From DATMFV01 sp964651005 (GTDB lineage: Bacteria > Verrucomicrobiota > Verrucomicrobiia > Chthoniobacterales > Chthoniobacteraceae), in contig CAZYVL010000091.1 of the NCBI GenBank assembly GCA_964651005.1, positions 1-9,996 on the forward strand: a DNA stretch of 9,996 bases, written 5' to 3'. Shown here one piece after another: positions 7,031 through 9,996 of the stretch (the stretch's first letter is position 1; the number at the start of each line of letters is the position of its first letter). The notes beneath the pieces were generated by a model. The model did no database searches. It saw nothing but the letters and a program-made list of their open reading frames with translations, and was not told the origin of the DNA. The position numbers and the translations under genes are program-made.

Positions 7031-8040
7031 AACCGGCTTCCGCCGCCGCTGCTGCGGCTGCCAGCGCACCCGTCCCTGCCGCTCCCATCGCCGCCGCCGC
7101 TGCCGGTCCGATGATCGAGTGCGACGGGTTGACGCGGCGTTTCGGCGCCTTCACGGCGGTCGATGGCGTCAGCTTTTCCGTCGCGCACGGGGCGATCTTT
7201 GGCTTCCTGGGGCCGAACGGCTCGGGCAAATCGACCGTCATCCGGATGCTCTGCGGCATCCTCGCGCCGACGGAGGGGAGCGCCCGGATCGACGGCCTCG
7301 ATGTCGCCACCCGGAGCGCGGAGCTGAAGGGGACCATCGGCTACATGTCGCAGAAATTTTCGCTCTACGACGAGCTGACCACGGACGAAAACCTCGTCTT
7401 CTACGGCAAGCTCTACGGCCTCGGGCGGGAGAAGCTCCGGCGCCGCTACGAGGAGCTCGTTGGCCTCACCCACCTGGAGCCATACCTGCGCCGCCGCGCG
7501 GGGCTGCTCTCCGGCGGCTGGCGGCAGCGGCTGGCGATGGCATGCGCTCTGATGCACGAGCCGCGCGTCCTTTTCCTCGACGAGCCGACCGCTGGGATCG
7601 ACCCGGTTGCGCGGCGTGAGCTTTGGGATCTGCTCTTCGAGTTCTCCGGCCGGGGCATGACGCTCTTCGTCACGACGCACTACATGGACGAGGCCGAGCG
7701 ATGCTCACACGTCGGCTATATCCATCTTTCGCGCCTGATCGTCTGCGGCGTGCCCGACACGCTCAAGAAGATGCCCGAAGTGAACCCCCCGGGCACGCGC
7801 CGCCTCGACGTAACGTGCGACCATGTAACGGCGGGGCTTCAGGCATTGCGCCACCGCCGGGGGATCGAAACCGCAACGATCTTTGGCCAGTCGATGCATC
7901 TGCTGGTGGACGAGCGCGTGGATGACGGGCAGATCCGCTCCTGGCTCGCCGGGGCCGGGATAAACTGCGCGGAGATCCGCGCCATCCCGCCGTCGCTGGA
8001 GGATGTTTTCGTCGCGTTGACCGCGCGCTGCAACGCGTAG
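7027..8040 (+). CDS. ABC transporter ATP-binding protein (YbhF-like, single domain)
   Basis: This 337-residue ATPase should energise export with the adjacent membrane fusion protein. All core motifs are present: Walker A GPNGSGKST at 62-70, Q-loop Gln109 (MSQKFSLY), signature LSGGWRQRLA from 161, Walker B VLFLDE at 181-186 followed by PTAGID, and H-loop His218 (TTHYMDEAE). The domain resembles one half of E. coli YbhF, which has two fused ATPase domains, and the C-terminal 100 residues are the usual accessory part ending SLEDVFVALT. The start at 7027 overlaps the previous stop (ATGA). It adds a 28-residue Ala/Pro-rich leader not typical of the family. ATG 7111 (MIECDGLTRRF) would give a conventional N-terminus, but the tight overlap supports 7027. 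No ABC-2 permease gene follows: the next 160 bp are non-coding and the next gene is unrelated. The partner must be elsewhere or lost. Confidence 0.93.
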   Translation: MKPASAAAAAAASAPVPAAPIAAAAAGPMIECDGLTRRFGAFTAVDGVSFSVAHGAIFGFLGPNGSGKSTVIRMLCGILAPTEGSARIDGLDVATRSAELKGTIGYMSQKFSLYDELTTDENLVFYGKLYGLGREKLRRRYEELVGLTHLEPYLRRRAGLLSGGWRQRLAMACALMHEPRVLFLDEPTAGIDPVARRELWDLLFEFSGRGMTLFVTTHYMDEAERCSHVGYIHLSRLIVCGVPDTLKKMPEVNPPGTRRLDVTCDHVTAGLQALRHRRGIETATIFGQSMHLLVDERVDDGQIRSWLAGAGINCAEIRAIPPSLEDVFVALTARCNA

Positions 8041-8200
8041 CGATTCCAGGGTTTGACTGGCACTGAAACCGAGGGCGTGGCACGATGGTAGAGAAGGAAG
8101 GGCACGCGCGCCCCGCGTTGGTCCCCCTGTTTTCCCGCGTTTGCCCCCCGCATTCTTCTCCCATTTGTCTCACAACCCCCGTCCGCAACCCACCTCTTCA

Positions 8201-9793
8201 ATGACCCGCTCCCTGTTGCTCAAGCTCCGGCGACGGCTCATGGCCCAGGTTTTTGCCGAGGCCGCCGCCTGGGTGGCGCTCCCGGTTGCGCTCGGCGCGG
8301 CTGGTCTGGCGGCGTTCGGGCCGCGTCTTTCCGCTGTGCAGACGGGTGCGCTGGCAGGAGCGGCAGCGGTCTTGGTCGCCCTCGTGGCCGCCCTCTGGAC
8401 ATTGTGGCGGCGTCCCTCTCTGCGCGAAGTCGCGGCAAGGCTCGACCACGACGCCGCGACGCGCGACCGCTTCGCCACCGCGCTCGCCTTCGGGAGCGGG
8501 CAAGCGGGCGAGCAGGAAAACGGAAGAGGGAACCCCGGGGCAGCGACCCCGTTGCAGCGCGCCGCCGTCGCGGAGTGCGAGGCGTTTCTGGCGCACTTCG
8601 ATGGCCGCCGCTGGACGCCGTGGCGGATGCCGCGCGCGCTCCCGTGGTTTTGCGTGCCGCTGCTGGCGGCGGCTCTTTTTCAGCTCCCGGGCCGGTTTGC
8701 CTCTCCCGAGGCAGCGCACCGGGAGGCCGACCCCCGGGCGTTGAAAACCGCCGCGCGGCTCGAAGAGATCGCCACCCGGCTCGAAGAGAAACGGGAAAAC
8801 CCGGAGACGATGAAAAAAGTCGCCGAAGCCCTCAAAAAAGGAGCGGAACATCTGCGCGCCGAAGCGCACGGCGCCGCGCCGGAGAAGGCCGTGCTGCGCG
8901 AGCTTTCCGAGATGGAGGAGACCTTGAAATCCGCCCAGGCGGGCCACGAAATGGCCGTGCTGGCGGATGCCCTGGAGGCGATGAAGCCGTCGCCAACCGC
9001 CGAGGAAGCCGCCGGAGCGCTCCGGCAGGGAGATGCGGGGGCCGCCGCGCGGAAGCTGGAGGAACTCGCCAGACAACTCGCAGAGAAAAGCGGAACCGCC
9101 GGGGAGCAGGAGCGGCTTGCGCGGATGGAAAAAGGGATGCAGCGCGCCGCGCGGGAGTTGGGAGAGCGTTCCGCGCTCGGCGCGGCGGCAGCCAAAGCCG
9201 CGGCAGCGGGGCAGCGGCACGACGCCAAGGGAGCCGGGGAGGCGATGAACGAGCTTGGCGAGGCGCTCCGGGCCTCCCGCTCCGCGCGAAGCGGTGGCGA
9301 GGGGCAGCCCTCGGAAACCTCCCGCGAGCTGGAAGCCCTCATCGCCGCCATGCGCGAGATGAAATCAGGCCAAAGCGAAAAGCCCGGGCAGGAGGGGGAA
9401 TCCGCCCCCGGCAACGGTCGCCGGATGTTCGCCATGTCGCCGTCGGGCAAGGAAGGCCGGGGCGATCCGATGGCGGGCCTGGGCGAGAGCGCCTCTGGAC
9501 AACCGGGGAGCGAGCATGACCAGGGGACAAAGAAATCCCCCTACGGCGCCGAGGGCGCACCCCCCGCCGCGCCGGAGATGCAGACGCAAATCCAGGGCCT
9601 GCTCGGCGAGGGGGAATCACTCCGGACGCTGCTCCCCTCCCAGCCCGGCGAGGAACCGGCCAAAACCGGCTACAAAGCCCTCTACGAAGCGGCAGCCCCG
9701 GCGGCGGAAGACGCGCTGGAAAAGGAAAACATCCCGCTTGGCTCGCGCCTCTTTGTAAAGAGATACTTCGAGTCGATCCGGCCCAAACCGTAG
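8201..9793 (+). CDS. Membrane-anchored coiled-coil protein preceding moxR
   Basis: This is a 530-residue protein without a firm family name. Two adjacent membrane segments lie at about 20-40 and 47-69. They are followed by a short motif RPSLREVAARLDHDAATRDRF, and a third segment lies at about 148-166 (PWFCVPLLAAALFQLPGRF). The rest is mainly charged coiled coil (about 170-370) and then a Gly/Ser/Glu-rich, probably disordered stretch. A conserved-looking C-terminal tail reads EKENIPLGSRLFVKRYFES. This two-TM, D-R-R/D-H-x-x-x-x-x-D-R-F, third-TM, coiled-coil layout resembles DUF4175-like proteins found in MoxR/BatA clusters. I infer a role in that envelope complex. The start at ATG 8201 is chosen because it opens a basic-hydrophobic N-terminus. 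The frame extends to TTG 8141, but those residues are Pro/His-rich. No Shine-Dalgarno is seen. The gene lies 48 bp before moxR on the same strand, probably in one operon. Confidence 0.75.
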   Translation: MTRSLLLKLRRRLMAQVFAEAAAWVALPVALGAAGLAAFGPRLSAVQTGALAGAAAVLVALVAALWTLWRRPSLREVAARLDHDAATRDRFATALAFGSGQAGEQENGRGNPGAATPLQRAAVAECEAFLAHFDGRRWTPWRMPRALPWFCVPLLAAALFQLPGRFASPEAAHREADPRALKTAARLEEIATRLEEKRENPETMKKVAEALKKGAEHLRAEAHGAAPEKAVLRELSEMEETLKSAQAGHEMAVLADALEAMKPSPTAEEAAGALRQGDAGAAARKLEELARQLAEKSGTAGEQERLARMEKGMQRAARELGERSALGAAAAKAAAAGQRHDAKGAGEAMNELGEALRASRSARSGGEGQPSETSRELEALIAAMREMKSGQSEKPGQEGESAPGNGRRMFAMSPSGKEGRGDPMAGLGESASGQPGSEHDQGTKKSPYGAEGAPPAAPEMQTQIQGLLGEGESLRTLLPSQPGEEPAKTGYKALYEAAAPAAEDALEKENIPLGSRLFVKRYFESIRPKP

Positions 9794-9841
9794 GGCAGTT
9801 TCGAATCCCCCTTCAAAGACCAGAACCCCCCCATTTTTCCC

Positions 9842-9996
9842 ATGAGCAACCCCGAAGCCGACGCCGCCCAGTTTCGCGACCTCTTTTGCCGCATCCAGAC
9901 CGAGCTTCAGAAGCGCATCGTCGGGCAGGGGGAGATCCTCGAAGGCGTGCTCACCGCGCTCTTCGCCGGTGGCCACGTCCTGCTCGAAGGCGTCCC
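9842..9996 (+). CDS. MoxR-family AAA+ ATPase, N-terminal fragment
   Basis: The first 51 residues of a MoxR-type ATPase are visible, cut by the window edge. The segment ELQKRIVGQGEILEGVLTAL, then FAGGHVLLEGVP, is the characteristic MoxR start: I-V-G-Q followed by a helix and the G-H-x-L-L-E-G-V-P strand that leads into Walker A (GxGKT, just outside the window). MoxR proteins are AAA+ chaperone-like ATPases that mature or regulate cofactor enzymes or envelope complexes, usually with DUF58 and VWA (BatA/BatB) proteins encoded downstream. The ATG at 9842 follows a C/T-rich stretch (CCCATTTTTCCC) with no Shine-Dalgarno. Its 48-bp distance from the upstream membrane protein suggests co-transcription. 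Confidence 0.9.
   Translation, partial: MSNPEADAAQFRDLFCRIQTELQKRIVGQGEILEGVLTALFAGGHVLLEGV

Noticed and set aside
5768..7069. Minus-strand frame of 433 codons opposite the membrane fusion protein
   Set aside because: It crosses a gap and mirrors a complete HlyD-type gene. Its Arg/Leu/Pro/His-rich translation has no motif.
8053..8094. TTGACT and two TGGCAC boxes before the gene at 8201, as sigma-70 or sigma-54 promoters
   Set aside because: TTGACT has no suitably spaced -10 element. Neither TGGCAC is followed by the TTGC-type -12 element required for sigma-54.
8198..9220. Minus-strand frame of 340 codons opposite the coiled-coil gene
   Set aside because: The plus frame has coherent membrane segments and coiled coil. 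The minus frame is an Arg/Gly/Pro-rich shadow.
1..9996. tRNA, rRNA, riboswitch or phage-defence genes
   Set aside because: No cloverleaf, rRNA-like or known riboswitch pattern was noticed on either strand, and no nuclease, methylase, toxin or reverse-transcriptase motif was seen apart from the transposase remnant.

Overview
The window looks like a GC-rich chromosome fragment from a member of the Verrucomicrobiota, taken from a draft assembly with two 100-N scaffold gaps (4159-4258 and 5784-5883). The assignment rests on protein style. The large autotransporter has a verrucomicrobial type of passenger and barrel linker, the REP-associated transposase remnant starts the way such proteins often do in this group, and a 530-residue membrane/coiled-coil protein sits directly before moxR. 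Several genes lack a Shine-Dalgarno sequence near their start. No database search was possible, so the phylum call is an inference.

Layout. Positions 1-250 are non-coding as far as I can tell, with a 9-10 bp direct repeat just before the first gene. Positions 290-5639 carry one very large type Va autotransporter: signal peptide, a beta-solenoid passenger built of several repeat types, and a C-terminal 12-strand-type barrel ending in Phe. The first assembly gap cuts it. A GC-rich hairpin follows, then the first 35 codons of an unrecognised gene that runs into the second gap. After that gap lies an AT-richer scar, about 5884-6058, holding the N-terminus of a Y1/RAYT transposase. It is broken by an exact 11-bp tandem duplication and runs straight into an imperfect palindrome.

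Positions 6059-8040 encode a HlyD/YbhG-type membrane fusion protein and an ABC ATPase with ATGA overlap, which points to an efflux system. The ABC-2 permeases that normally follow are not here. Positions 8201-9793 encode a three-TM, coiled-coil protein, and 9842 to the end is the N-terminus of a MoxR-family AAA+ ATPase. These two probably begin a MoxR/BatA-like operon.

I see no convincing new multi-gene system. The points most worth a second look are the decayed transposase with its palindrome, the permease-less export pair, and the mosaic structure of the autotransporter passenger.
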